From Malus domestica (Eukaryota; Streptophyta; Magnoliopsida; Rosales; Rosaceae): a DNA stretch of 64,000 bases. Positions 10,430-23,366 of the stretch are shown in pieces. The stretch spans positions 69,501-133,500 of the forward strand of contig NC_091676.1 of NCBI RefSeq assembly GCF_042453785.1, written 5' to 3'. Numbering within the stretch: the first letter of the stretch is position 1; every line of letters begins with the position of its first letter. Below the pieces are notes generated by a model, which saw only the letters and a list, made by a program, of their open reading frames with translations, had not been told where the DNA came from and ran no database searches. Position numbers and translations under genes: made by a program.

Positions 10430-10928
10430 AGTGAGAGGGAAGGAGGATGAGAAAAGAAATGAGTAAGTTTAAGTTTAAAAACTCTAAAAACTCACTTTTT
10501 ATGTTTTTAGATAATAAACTATATTTTTAAGTTAGTCTTGAATTCAGTTTTTTAAAATAGTTCTACCGAACAAGTTTTTAAGGTCTAAAACTTGAAAATT
10601 GTTTTTGAGTTTAAAAAGTTAGATTCAAATAGAGTACCAAACAGGTCCTAAGTCCAATCATAGTGGTAAAGGTTTCCCAAGCCTTATTTCTATACCAGGG
10701 CAAAATCAAGCATACACTCATAATAGCTCATATAGCCTGTGAGGCATAAAGCAATAAAAATCTAGAGGTACCATAAGCTCTCACATAGTTCAGAAAAGAA
10801 ATAACAACGACACTTTTCAGTTCTGAGCTCGCTAAAACATAATAAGGTGCTAGAAAGCAAAACGCAATTACTCCATCTCGGCTACATTGCCTTACCGTGC
10901 AAATGTTGGTATTCTGCAAACCTCAGTT
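9140..10928. other. Spacer, no gene seen
   Basis: No supported gene. 9230-9330 is a CT-rich tract. 9665-9720 shows a weak inverted similarity to part of the 8637-9139 LTR (around TGTTCCCCACAAAT). 10210-10470 is purine-rich with an uninterrupted (GA)n run at about 10394-10424. The last part should include the pyruvate kinase 3' UTR. Confidence 0.6.
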
Positions 10929-13679
10929 TCACTTTACCACGCAGATCTTAATAACAGAGGCGACTCCAATACGATGAAGTGCCACCACAGCATCCCCAGG
11001 CGTGCACAATCCCCTCTCTGTTGCTGACTTCAGAGCAGCTTCCAGGATCACCTCTGTGGATTCTGCATCAGTAGCTTTGGCAGATCCTTCAGCCAATAGA
11101 GGAATCAACCCCCTGTAGATTAGGCTATGCCTTGCCGGAGTCTCATCACTGCAGGTCCAATCAAATGAGTCTGTGGTCAGAACTGGAACCACCACCGACA
11201 GGATAGGAACAGCAGGCCGGTACTTCGCCACCAATTTGGCTGTGCTCCCACCACGTGTCAACACAACAATGAGTTTGGCTCTGGCCTTGTTGGCTGTTCT
11301 GACAGCAGAGGATGCAAGACTCTCCAAAGGGCTCATTGGAAGGGGTGTCGACTTTATCATCTCCTTAAAGATTGCCCTGTAATCAAGGGAAGATTCTGCC
11401 TCAATACATATACGAGCCATAATTTTCACAGCAAGTTCTGGATAGGACCCAGCTGCACTCTCACCACTAAGCATGACACAATCAGTGCCATCAAGGACAG
11501 CATTAGCTACATCTGTGGCTTCAGCACGGGTTGGCCGAGGAGACTTGATCATGGATTCAAGCATCTGAGTGGCAGTGACCACAGGCTTGCCCACAAGATT
11601 ACACTTATATATCATCATCTTTTGTGCCAGAAAAATTTTCTCAACTGGGATTTCCATTCCAAGATCACCACGGGCAACCATGAATGAATCTGTCTCTCGC
11701 AATATCTCGTCAAAGTTGATAACTCCCTCCTGGTTTTCAACCTATAGAAACCACAGCAAACTTTAACTGGTTAATTAATTAAAAAAAACAATTAAACATC
11801 AAAACCAAAATAGTAAAGCTATGAATCATCTTACGACATCAATGCTGGTACGATCAAACATTGAAAGCGAGGGTACTGGTGCATACCTTTGACATCAATT
11901 GTATGTTCTTGGCATGGGGTCCAAGAACTTTACGGACATTAACAAGATCTGATCCCTTGCGTACAAATGAAAGAGCAATCATATCAATCTTGTTGGGCAC
12001 GCCCCATTCGAGAATATCTTCCTTATCCTTCTCCGTCAGTGTGGGAAGATCCACCACAACACCAGGAAGATTGACATTTTTTCTTTCACCCAGCATTGCA
12101 GTGTTCTCACAGCGGCACCTAACTGTACCAGCTGCCGGATCACAAGATAATACAGTGAGAGTAATGGTGCCATCTGCACATAAAATGGTATTTCTAGGCT
12201 TCAAATCCACAGCAAGCTTCTTGTAGCTCATGGAAATCATCTCTGCATCCCCCTTGATGCTGTAATCAGTAGTAATAGTAATTTCCTGCCCTTCCTTAAG
12301 TTGAATCGGTTTTCCACCCTTGAGGAATCCAGTCCGAATCTCAGGCCCCTACGAAAAGGAGATGGAACTTTCATGGGTAAACAATTCTAGTATTAGTAGC
12401 CATGTTCATAAGTCGCATAACAAAAAGAGAATGTTTTGCAAACAACATCATGAAATCATCCCTTGAGTTCAAATTGTATTATCTGATTAGAGTGTAACAT
12501 TATTGTAACTACCAGCATGGTAGGAAAGAAATGAAAGTAACAAGCGCGCAGTTCAATAATAGAAAAGTGAAACATTATTGTAGACCAGACCATCTTTAAT
12601 TGTTGTTAGAGTTTGTTAGAATGTGGATTAACAATTTTAATATTCTTACACTTCCTGTCATATGTAGGCTCTTTCCACCGGTAGAGCCAGCTTGTGGACT
12701 CAACTTGATATTGAGAGGATTGTGATTGCAAGAAATTGAACTTAGGATCTCATGCTCCAATACCATAATGTAGTAGTTTGCTTTCTAACAGTTATATATA
12801 TTTTTGTAGCAACTTCATCTTGTAGCAAGTCTTTCTGTTGTAATAATGACCAAGACTATTCCCAGTGTTATTTCTCTCAGAAACATGGGACAGAGGCCTA
12901 GGTGATAATTATTCGTATTCATATTCATGTATGGGGCAATTTACAGGAACATATCTCTCCTAGTTAATAGGAAATGTACTACTTGTCCTCTTGATAAAAG
13001 TCATGTATGAGACAATTTACAAGAATACACCCTAGTTTGGATAATCCATTTGACCATATTCATATTATTTGATTTATGAAAAAAGTATCATATAATAAAT
13101 AGGACAAACACAAGAGTTGCATTGGCTAATAACTAAGACGACGATAATTAAGACTAATGGTGAATAACACAGACAGAGACAATAAGACAAAGCTACTTAT
13201 TTACTTATTCCTTCATTCATTCAAGTAATTCGCTAAAAAGCAAAGCAGGAAAACCAAAACAAACAAACAAACAAAAAAACAAGAGTAGGATGAAAATTAC
13301 AAAGGAAAGTGAGGGTATACATATATATATATATATATGTTTATGTGTAGCTGCAGAAGTGTGTATGTATAGGAAAGAGAAATTGAGAAATTAATGAGGA
13401 AAAAGAGGGATAGATAGGGACCTTTGTATCAAGCATCACGGCGCAGAGGATCTGAGTGTTGTGCATGGCAGTGCGGAGATTGTCGAGGGTCTCCTGGTGG
13501 TAGTCGTGGGTGCCGTGAGAGAAGTTGAAGCGGGCGACGTTCATGCCAGCCCTGAGAAGCTTCTCGACCATGGGGACCGAGCGGGAAGAGGGGCCGAGGG
13601 TGCAGACGATCTTGGTCTTGGGGATGCGGCCGTCGTTGGGGAGCTCCTTGAGTATTCCTTCTATGTCTATGTTGGCCAT
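10929..13679 (-). CDS. Cytosolic pyruvate kinase, 3 coding exons
   Basis: Pyruvate kinase transfers phosphate from phosphoenolpyruvate to ADP, the last step of glycolysis. Coding exons on the minus strand are 13422-13679, 11887-12348 and 10929-11741, all with GT-AG borders. They give 510 residues, the usual length of plant cytosolic isoforms. It starts MANIDIEGIL with no transit peptide. Visible features are the TKIVCTLGP start of the barrel (about residue 22), the GPEIRTG loop, and the active-site motif IQLMSKVENQEG with catalytic Lys240, which straddles the exon 2/3 border. The MARGDLG-type metal loop and TQMLESMIKSPRPTRAE (about 298) follow, then a C-terminal regulatory domain ending ICVVK. 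A 5' UTR intron is likely, since GGTAAGC at about 13908-13914 is a good donor. Arabidopsis At5g08570 is the remembered counterpart. Confidence 0.97.
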
Positions 13680-15705
13680 TCTTTGAAACTTGAATTTGAT
13701 TGATTTTCTTTTCTTCTGTTCTCGGCTAGATCAGATAGATAGATCCTTGATCGGTGATGATGATGATGATGATTGATCTTCCGATTCGATTCGATTCTGA
13801 GCTGAGATTGATTAGAAATTTGAAATTTGAAACTAAACAAACGTAGCACTTCTCTCGCAGATATCAGCCTTCAAATTCATATAAAAATGAGAAGAAAGAG
13901 AGAAGTAGCTTACCAATTTACTTATCAAGCGTTGCTCGTGGCGGCGACCTGGCAGCGGGAGTAGCTGGTGTGCTTGGTATTAACCTAGACACTAGAGAGT
14001 AGCAGTAAGAAAGAAACCAGTGGACTATGACTGGACTAGACGTTGCACCTGATAGGAATTTGGGAACCACCAACCCTTTACCAACCCACTGCGCTCTCTC
14101 TTTTACTGTTTAACTAACATAAGGCTAAAAGTAAAATTAAAAGTAAAAATATTCAACCCATCAGATCGGTCTCACCATGACACCATGAGAAATATGAGAA
14201 TCTTACCAGTATCTTTCTTTTTCATTTTCTTTTTCATTATCTCATTGAATAAAAGCACTCATCGTTAAACAAAAGAGATTTTGTAGTATATCTAAAATAA
14301 GACTTTGATTATCGTCAAAGATGAAGGTTTATTCATCCTTTTTTTTAATATAGATAATTTGATTTGTTAAAAAAAAAAAAAAAAAAAAGTTAATACACTG
14401 CTTATCAAACTATTATTTTTTCTGAAGTAGAAATATAAATTATGGTATTCAAAACAAGAGTTGCACTTTCTTTCGAATTATTTTTAAGATTAAGGTCTAT
14501 TAAATTTAACATAAAGGGCGATATGTCTGACAAAAAAAAATAAAGAAATTATTGCTTGGATTTGTTACTATTTTCTAAGTATTACATAGTAACGTTCTTC
14601 CTCTTTTAACCAAGAGATATTCAATATTATTATTGTTATTATTGATATCTAGGCTGTAATTTTTTTTTATATTTTAACCAAAAATTAAAAATAAATAAGC
14701 AAACAAATAATCAGCTTTTGGCAATTGGCAAATAAGGAGGCAGACAGCAGGCAGGCAAAATAGATGTACAGAACTTTGAAATGCCGACAGTCAGTCACCA
14801 CCCAAAAGACAGTGTCCCTTGCAGTAATGGACGCGCAAAATTCTTGAGGTGCTCAAGGATTGCAATTGTTGCATCTTAATTTTTAAATGGTTAAAAAATT
14901 AAACTACTGAATACTTTGAAACAACCCAAAAAATTCTTTAATCCTTTCATTGAAAACACAGTATATATTTTGACCAAAACAAGAAAATAGGACACAAAGC
15001 CGCAACATAACATGTCTTACTAATAAAACTTATACATATATTTTGGTTATCGCAACAGTGTGCTCCTATGTACTTGTAATTTACTGAGTTAAGTTTTTTA
15101 TTTTTCAAATTCTTAGACAACATGTCATGATACAACAAGACAGATGACTCAAATCAAATGTGCCTTGCCATGAAAAAATTTGCTACTGCTAATAAAAAAA
15201 ACGAAAAGGTTAGGTTGCTTTGCTGCTCTCATCATGTCCTGCCCTTGACTCATAAATATAAGCTCCACTCGAAGAAAATAAGGTTTTCAATCAAACATTT
15301 TGAAAAAATAACATGCAAATCATTGGCCCAAAAACCTATCATTGATTCAATATTATCCATATTTATTTAAAGCAAAAGCAACTGCAAATGTTCATCAAAG
15401 CAGCTACCATCGTACTAGTCCATCCACTTGAAATTGCAAGTTTGCAACCAACGTAACTCTATTTCCTCTCCTAATTTGAAATGAAATGTTAACAGAAAGA
15501 TGGGAAAATCCTCGTTCCGACACAACCGTGTTCGCAACTGGAATGCCAAAGTAAACTATGATTAATAAACAAATGATTGCGGCACATCAACATTCTCAAT
15601 TGATCCAAAATTTATATATATGGCAAACCTTGGAAATTCAGACCCTCTAACAATTTATGGTTATCAGCTCATTGCAAAGTAGCCATCCATATTGAAGTCC
15701 ATAAG
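13680..15705. other. 5' UTR of pyruvate kinase and spacer
   Basis: 13680-13990 probably holds the leader and upstream exon of the pyruvate kinase gene, including a (GAT)n run near 13755. From 14100 to 15650 the DNA is AT-rich with homopolymer runs (A18 near 14370), and no gene or clear transposon was seen. The last 50 bases are the 3' side of the lipoyl synthase gene. Confidence 0.6.
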
Positions 15706-18093
15706 TTACTGAGGTACGCCAGTAGAGCTGTTAGCCATTTCCCTGACCATTGTTTTAACAAACAGTTCCCCTGCCCTATACGAGGACCGGACCTGAAAAA
15801 TTAATGGATGCAAAGATTTTTTTCATCAAGAATGGTAAACTAGATAACTGCATTCAATCAAGAATAGCAACGAAAGATAATCCACAACATCTGTAAACCT
15901 GACGTTAATTTCATCTTACCAAGGGGCCACTGGCTACATAACGAAATCCAATAGACTCCCCATATTCCTTCCAGAAAACGAATTTCTCAGGGCCGACATA
16001 TTCTTTGACAGTCAAATGTAATGGAGTTGGCTGCAGCAATTTAAGCAATTTAAAATCAAAATCTTTATCACCAAATTCTACTGGAATGTAACTTAGTCTC
16101 ATCTGATGTTTGCCTCAGAAACAATAGAAGCGGATTGCTTATGGAAAATAAAAATTACCATGGGCCAGATTACAGCCCTTTTTCAAGCATACAACAAGAA
16201 TAGACTGTCAAAAATCCAAGTCCAACCTTGGACACTCAAACACAATGACACCAGCCTTACAGTCTGTAAGTTCCAACGTATTTGCATGAAAATAGCCAAA
16301 GCTAAATACATGAAAGCTATGCTGGTTTAACCAACCTGTAAATATTGTCCAAGTGTCAATATATCAACATCTATAGCCCTTAAATCAGCCATGGTTTCCT
16401 TCAACTCATTGTCTGTTTCTCCCAGGCCCAACATTATAGAAGTTTTTGTTATCATCCCCTTCTTGCTTTGCTTTGCATGTCTTAGAACAGATAAGCTTTG
16501 CTCATACCTGCATTACCACATTAAGCAAACTTCTCCAGGCCATTGACTTCATTTCCTAGTATACAACAAATACATATGAAGCCTCGACAAGTATTGTTAT
16601 GGTCCCTTTTGGCTATCATTTGTGTGACTTACCTTTATGATATGGAACTGTTACCTAAAGTACATGAAAGTTTAACCCTAGGTGCATTTTCTATCGTTGA
16701 ATGTTAACTTAAACTTGGAGCATGCATAGCCCATATGTGTCAAGCCATAGTTCCAAACATGATTTTAGGAGGGAAAGATGGTATGCATGCAAATGATTTA
16801 TATAATAGGTAATCCCAATTTTTAAATCAAATTTTGTAAACTAAATGATGAGGTCGTTGATGATTGAATTATTACCTAAGTGTTGATTAACGTGCTTATT
16901 TCCTATTGGTGACACATGGTTTAAAATTTTGGTTTACTTAGCATTACCCTTATATTATATGTTCGCACAAAAGCATGTCATATGGTGCAACCATCCAAGT
17001 CGGACAACGCGTGCACTTCACTACGAATTACGAAATACATAACCGAAAGACTTTAGGAAAAGAGATAAATGAAGATAAGGGGGAGTGCAGCTAGCTTACC
17101 CAGCGCGAGGGTCTCTGACAATTCGCTGGAGGCGTTTGACGGTCTCAATGTTGTGTGCAAAAACATCAAGTCCAGAGTAAAGCAGAGTGTGTACAGCCGT
17201 CAAGTCACCGCGAAAGTCGGAAGTTAAACACTCAACCATGATGTCAGGCTTGAGAGTCTACAGAGCGAAGAGAGTATGTAAACCTTGTATTGTATATTGT
17301 ATTGATGAATGAAGAAGAAGTACAACAATCAATAAGTCAATCAAGCAATTAAGAGATGATTATTATTATTGTTATTCTAAAAGAAAGAAGTTGTCTGTTT
17401 CGCATTACTCTATGCTCTTATGAGAGTCTTACGTTAAAAGCCAGATCATCAGACATATAATGCATTCAACCAATCAAAGTAGTGAAACTAAAGCAAGCAA
17501 GCTGATTAATTAGCAAACCAACCAACCTTGAGGGCTTGGACGGTGCGAGCAAAATGTCCGCTTCCACCATCGGCCAGGTCATCGCGATCAACACTGGTTA
17601 AAACAATATAATCGACGCCCCAGCTGGCAACGGCGGTGGCAGTGTGGAGAGGCTCCATGGGATCGGGAGGTGGAGGAGTCCGGCTGGTCTTGACGGCACA
17701 GAAGCGACAGCCGCGGGTGCAGGTGTCTCCGAGGAGCATGATGGTGGCAGTGGAAATGCCATCGCCACCTCCATTCCAACATTCGCCGATGTTAGGGCAC
17801 TGGGCCTCCTCGCACACCGTCTTGAGATTCAGACGGGACAAGGACTCCTTGACCTCCCCGTACTTGTGTCCCTGGGGGGCTTTCTGCCTTAGCCATTCCG
17901 CCTTCTTCGCATCTGGGTCTCTCCCCGTGTAAGGCCCCATTCCCACCGCCACCGCCTTACATCGTATTCCTCGTCGTCGTCCTCCTGATCGTACATTCAA
18001 GGCAGACATCCGGCCTTTCGGAACCTCAAATGAGATTGGGCCCACTGGGCATGATGATGATGATGAAACTTGGGATTGCAGCTGAATCATCAT
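15706..18093 (-). CDS. LIP1P: Lipoyl synthase, plastid type, 5 exons
   Basis: This radical-SAM enzyme inserts two sulphurs into octanoyl groups on lipoyl domains, making the cofactor of plastid pyruvate dehydrogenase. Minus-strand exons are 17527-18093, 17100-17257, 16336-16507, 15920-16030 and 15706-15792, giving 364 residues in frame. The start is MMIQLQ at 18093; the frame is open nine bases farther upstream but has no ATG there. Residues 1-50 are rich in Ser and basic residues, as in a chloroplast transit peptide. The auxiliary [4Fe-4S] cysteines are [12 protein letters not shown] (94, 99, 105), the radical-SAM cluster is CTRGCRFC (125, 129, 132), and the C-terminal RSSY carries the conserved serine ligand. 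Nothing essential is missing. The gene symbol follows the Arabidopsis plastid isoform (At5g08415, from memory). Confidence 0.95.
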
Positions 18094-19729
18094 CGTCTTC
18101 AATTCTTCCTCAATTTCCTGTCTAGAATATCTAGATTTCTACAACGCAACAATCCAATCCAATCCAGGGGTTTAGGAGTTTGGACTTACGACTCTTCAAC
18201 TGCAATTGCAAATACAAGGTCCAGGTGCGAGGGTGAAGGTGTGAACTGTGAAGGAGGAGGGAGAGCTTGTTAGTACCTCAAGGCGCATTCCAGTCCAATG
18301 TTCTTGTAACTGTGCTCAGCCTCACCCTTGTAACTGCCGTCATGCGTCCATTTGGTTTGGCAGGGGCCGTTGCACTTGCTATTCCTACTAATTATTTCCA
18401 GTTGTGATGTGCAAATATATATTGTTATATAAAAACTAAAATAAAATTCGTAATTCACTTGACCTATCTAATTTACTATCTTGTCATCAGTATAAATACT
18501 ATTTTTCATAACTTTGTAAGCAAAGGTCCCGAAATTTTGTCATTATAAGAAAATTATCCATAAACCTTGTGGCTTAATAATATAACTTTATTAATTTTGT
18601 CTTTTTTAATTGAAATTTATTATTTTTTGGATATTTTGATTTTATTTGAAGAAAAACCTTAATTTTACAATTTATGATTATAAAAAGAGTTAAAAAGAAA
18701 TGGTTAGTAACTCCCTCCACGTGGTGTTGTTTTTGTTTCGACTCTTTTACTAATTTTCTCTTATTTAATAAAATTGTTCATTTTAATAGTTGTAAAAAGG
18801 GAGTAAGATTTTTTGGTATTATGAATGTTTCATTAAATTTGTCTTCTCTCTTTATATACAAAGAGCTTATAGATATAAACCATACACGTACAATATGAAA
18901 ATCCATATTATACAAACCAATAAAAAGGCCTAAAGTGGAAATTTGAGTAAACAACGATCCCCCTTTCACTTGTCAGGAAACTATGAGCCCTTAATCACCA
19001 AATTTACAACTGCACGGCAAAGTACAAAATTAAAAAATTACCAATATTTGAATGTAGCTAGCATGGACTCATTAGGAGTTACTGAGTCTGAGTTAGCCTA
19101 GTAACGTAGGTGGGTAAGAATAAGAAGAATATCAATAGGCTAGTCCTTGATTCGAAACTTGAAATGTCAAAAAAAAAAAAGAATAGAAGGTGAAAGTTCA
19201 TTTAACCCAAATGACCTTCAAACTTGTTTGATACATTGCTGGTAAGAGTTGTATCCACCATCGAAGCTTTAACGTTCGGCGTCACTGGTATTGCATGGCA
19301 TTTTCTTTGTCTTTCACAGATGGACTCCCATCAGCCATTATGGACGGTAGAGATTACGGTAGACTCGACGAAGTTGGACTGCAGGTCGATGATGCGGTCT
19401 CAGTCTCAAAATTATAATGTGAAAAAAAGGCAACAACTGACCTGGTCATGGAACAACAAAACAGACGGTGTGCCCAAGCAACTTGTACATCGCCACCTTA
19501 TATTACTCCGTCCCCACATATATAAGTAATTTCCAAGTACATAAATCCAATAGTATCACATTTAAAAGTGAAGTTCAAACATAACTCTGTGACAAAATTT
19601 GGATTTTGAATTCCACATGATCATGAAACCAAAGAGATTTACGTTTATAAGGCGCGCCTTGAGGCTCCGTCCTCCTCCTTCACAACTTTTCTTTTCCGTG
19701 CCAAACGACGTGGATACGGTGCATGTGAA
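18094..19729. other. Spacer, no gene seen
   Basis: 18094-18300 should contain the lipoyl synthase leader. The rest is AT-rich. Short open frames (for example 19224-19529) show no recognisable domain and no splice context, so none is called. Confidence 0.6.
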
Positions 19730-22545
19730 TCAAGGAGAGCCGTGACCAGAATCATCTGAATCTGAACCATCAACCATCTTTTCTAACGAATCTATATCCC
19801 CTGCTTCAGAAAGTGTATGTATCCGTAACTTATCCGCATCTTCACTGGGAACAAGAGAAAATAAAAAGAGAAAAAAACATTAGTTATTAGCGCTGAAAAC
19901 AGCAATCGTAAAGTTTTGTTCGGATCACAATGGAATGGACATTTCTTTTTCCCTCATTCTTTTACAAGAATTCAAAGAGCTGAAGATTAGGGATAGAGGC
20001 CTACTCAGTAACGCCAAATATTTCTTTGACAATTAAGGAGCTATCCCTCGAACAGAACTCTGGAAGCTGCAAAAATTTCCCATGAAGGTTATTGACATAC
20101 TAAACTCTAAAAACCCTAATTTTCCATGAAAATAATTAACATACCAAACTAAGGGTACATAATTTACAAAATAACCAAGATGTAACAAACAAAATCATCA
20201 TAAAATGCCTCAATAACAATGGAGCTTTTTTTGTGATTATCCGCAGATTTCTCAGAAAACTTTTCTGCTCTTGTATAAATTTGAGTTCTACCGATGCAGC
20301 CAATTTAATCTATAAATTTCCAGGCCAAACACTAACTCACATCATGCTTCAGCAAAAGTTCAGAATCTTGAGGCTATGGTACCAAAATGACCCATTTCTG
20401 TGCCCACAATTCATATTCAATCACTAGAGCAGTGTCACATGTTTCAGCCATCCTCATGCTTCTCACAAAACATGTTTGACCACTCCAAGGAGCATTTGAG
20501 GGCAGAAAATTTTTCCAGACAGCCCTCTCATCACAGTATACCAGTCACGCAACCAGAATTTCTCCAATGTGCAAAAATTGGTAAGGCCGTATTTGGGAAC
20601 TTAAACAAAATAAGTGCAATATTTTTCTCTTATCACGAGGTAGGTTTCCACGATGTCTGACTGGACATAACCATAACTGGAAGATTACCACAATATAACC
20701 ATCATGTGACCATACGAGTAAGATTTCTAGAGACAAAAAAAGAAAAAAGAAAAGGTGAGAAAAACTGAAATATACAAAGAGTATGTCAAGCTCATAATTT
20801 TGAGTGTTCAATCCCTTACCTCTGACAGATAGAAAACCTTTCCAAAAAGGGATTGAACAGCTAATTTTCTCTTGAAACCTCTTTCAGTGTAGCCTGAAAC
20901 ATCCATTACAACTGGGCCTGGAAGTTGAAAACACGTTGTCAGCAACTGATAGCAAAGTCTTGGAAGGAATTTCTCCAACTTTTTATGGTATGATTTTGTT
21001 AAAAGGTTAAACAGTCAATTAGTTGAATGTATTTTGGAAATCCATGGATGAAAAAAAACCAGTACGACACTAACAAGATGGACAACAACAAATAAAGAAG
21101 ATAAAATGGCAAAGAGATAACGTCATCAATAGAGTAGTATTGGTAGAAAAAGCGCTATTGGAGCGCACTAGGAGCATCCATCTTTGGTAACTCATAGGTA
21201 GGAGGGAGTGGTTTACTTTCCCAACATGTCCTCATCAGATTATATATTTTCCCATGGAAAAGGCGATATTATGTAATTAGACCATACAAGTTATGAGAGC
21301 AGTTCTTCGATGAGTCAGCTTACCCTTGTCTCGTACAATTCTTCTTGAAATTTCATTCAGAATTTCAGCAACTTGAGAATCATCGAACATTGAAGCTTTT
21401 CTGAGCTGAATTAAGTTGGAAACCACGTCTGGGTTGAATGGTTTTTCATTCAAAGTATACCGAATGTACTTTCGCAAAATTTCCTCCATGCTAAAACCAG
21501 TCTAGAAATTATTAAGCAGTTGTTATCAAACTCAAAGTGGCAAAGTGTAACACAAATGAAAATTAATAGAAGGACGCAGTACTCATTCATTGGATAAACA
21601 ATTTATCAATGTAAGAAGAGATATACAGCTGAACTTGAAAGTGCTTCCCCAGAAAAACCATCAATCGAATTGAATGAATAAATAATTTTGAAGAATAAGA
21701 CAACAAACGCAATTGCTTGGTTCAGCAGTTGACAAAAGTGTAATCATGATATGGCAAATTATGACACTGCATCTGAATTGCATATGTAATAGTAGAAGAT
21801 ATGTCACCTTCTGCACAAGCTGGTGCAAGGCATCGGGTTTGACTTCATCTGCACCCCTCTGAAACAATTCGTCTATTGATTTGCATAGCATAGCATTTTT
21901 ATTCACCTGTTTGTTTGTCATCATTAGACAATGAATCAATTAAGACGAAAGCAATTAGAAAATACCAAATTAACCACCATTAATTTACTTCCTAAACCCT
22001 AAACCCCAATAACCAGTGGACAGGAAAATAATAAGAAGATGAAGAAGACGAAGAAGACAATTGACCAGTTTCTTGCGTTTATGTCGAGGGGAAGAAAACT
22101 TTTTGATGGTCTTGACAAGGGCAATGACGAAAGTGAGACCGGCATAGGTGAGAGGGAGAGCCAGAATCCAAGGGAGAGAGCTGGTGCCCACTCTGGGTCC
22201 AGGAATCGCCTGTGTGACGGAGCCCGTGAACTCTACCACGTCCAAGGCCTTCTCCTGAATCCACGGTAAATCCTCTTCCACCTCTTCCACTACTTCCTCT
22301 TCTTCCGCTGCTGCTTTACTGGTTTTGATTCCAACGGAATTTGAATTCGAATGCGAATTACCCTTCGCCGCAGCCGATACAACGCCGGAAAAGGGTCTGC
22401 TTGCTTTGAGTGTCGGACTGAGAGGTCTGAAACGACGACTATTATAAGAAGGAAATACCAATAGGGGACTGTTGGCGGCGAGGCCGCGGGGAAGCAGTTT
22501 CAGTTCGAGTTGGGAAGAAAAGCAAGTCGCAGAAGCAAAAGCCAT
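19730..22545 (-). CDS. Plastid-targeted membrane protein of unknown function, 6 exons
   Basis: Minus-strand exons are 22066-22545, 21808-21906, 21324-21501, 20820-20917, 20005-20066 and 19730-19844, giving 343 residues with all phases consistent. Residues 1-60 are rich in Ser, Arg and Leu, as in a chloroplast transit peptide. An acidic stretch (about 81-92) comes next, then one hydrophobic segment (LPWILALPLTYAGLTFVIAL, about 124-143) followed by a basic patch (KKFSSPRHKRKK). The C-terminal part is helical and hydrophilic: MEEILRKYIRYTLNEKPF, then ILNEISRRIVRDKGPVVMD, GYTERGFKRKLAVQ and FCSRDSSLIVKEIFGVTDEDADKLRIH. It looks like a conserved plant protein (possibly the counterpart of Arabidopsis At5g08540, from memory and by locus order). 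No catalytic motif is visible and no function is assigned. Confidence 0.85.
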
Positions 22546-23366
22546 GAGCAAGTCCCTTCACTTCGCTTGCCGCTCGGAGCCAGGCCCGCAACCTTATTCT
22601 TTCGAAAATTGCAACTCTGGCCGTGGTGGGTGTGGTTAAAGTGATTTTTCAATTTTTTTCCGTTTAACAAAGTGATGTTATAAATAGGTAAAATATAGAG
22701 AGAAAACCACATGAGCGAAACAGTTGCAAAATATTATACCAACATAAACTGTTGTAGAAAGAGTAATGTATATTATTGCTATTAATTGTTTTTCTCTTCC
22801 AAGTCTAATTTGATCAAATGTAGTGCTCTATTTATAGAGCAACCTCATAGGAAACAAACAAATGACATTATTAAACTTGTGAAAGAGTTACTATATACAT
22901 GTGGGCAAACATACCCACTATTTTACAACAACAGATTTTTTTTTGCCCTAATATGATAAACGGTATGGTAAGGTAATCGGAAAATAACTTCAGTGGTAAA
23001 AAAGTTCGGATTTAAAATTCGTTAGCAAATTTAATCCAAATATGATTTTTCTATTAAATATCCCTTAAATACAAAGATAAAAATGTACATTAACGTGTAC
23101 ATTCTCCTTCCTCGCTCCTTCCTCGTCTCTCTACTCTCTACTCTCTCTGGAAACAAAGTACAACTGAGTGGCTATCCGCTGTTGCTGCCTCGCCCACGCG
23201 TGTTATTCTTCTATGAAAGAAAAATGCTATACACGTAAACGGTTTAGAAAATATGTTTGCACAAACTGATACATATCCTATGGTGCAATCATTGGGGTCG
23301 GCCCATGCATGCAGTTCACCTGGTGTGATGATATGAATTTGGTGTGTACGTGGATAGTAAGAAATG
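22546..23366. other. Spacer, no gene seen
   Basis: Promoter side of the plastid protein gene, followed by AT-rich DNA. No open frame with recognisable content and no clear transposon ends were found. Confidence 0.55.

Noticed and set aside
10030-10660. Possible larger MITE around the (GA)n tract
   Set aside because: Weak inverted similarity (TTTTTAAACTCAAAAAC and its complement), but no clear ends or duplication.
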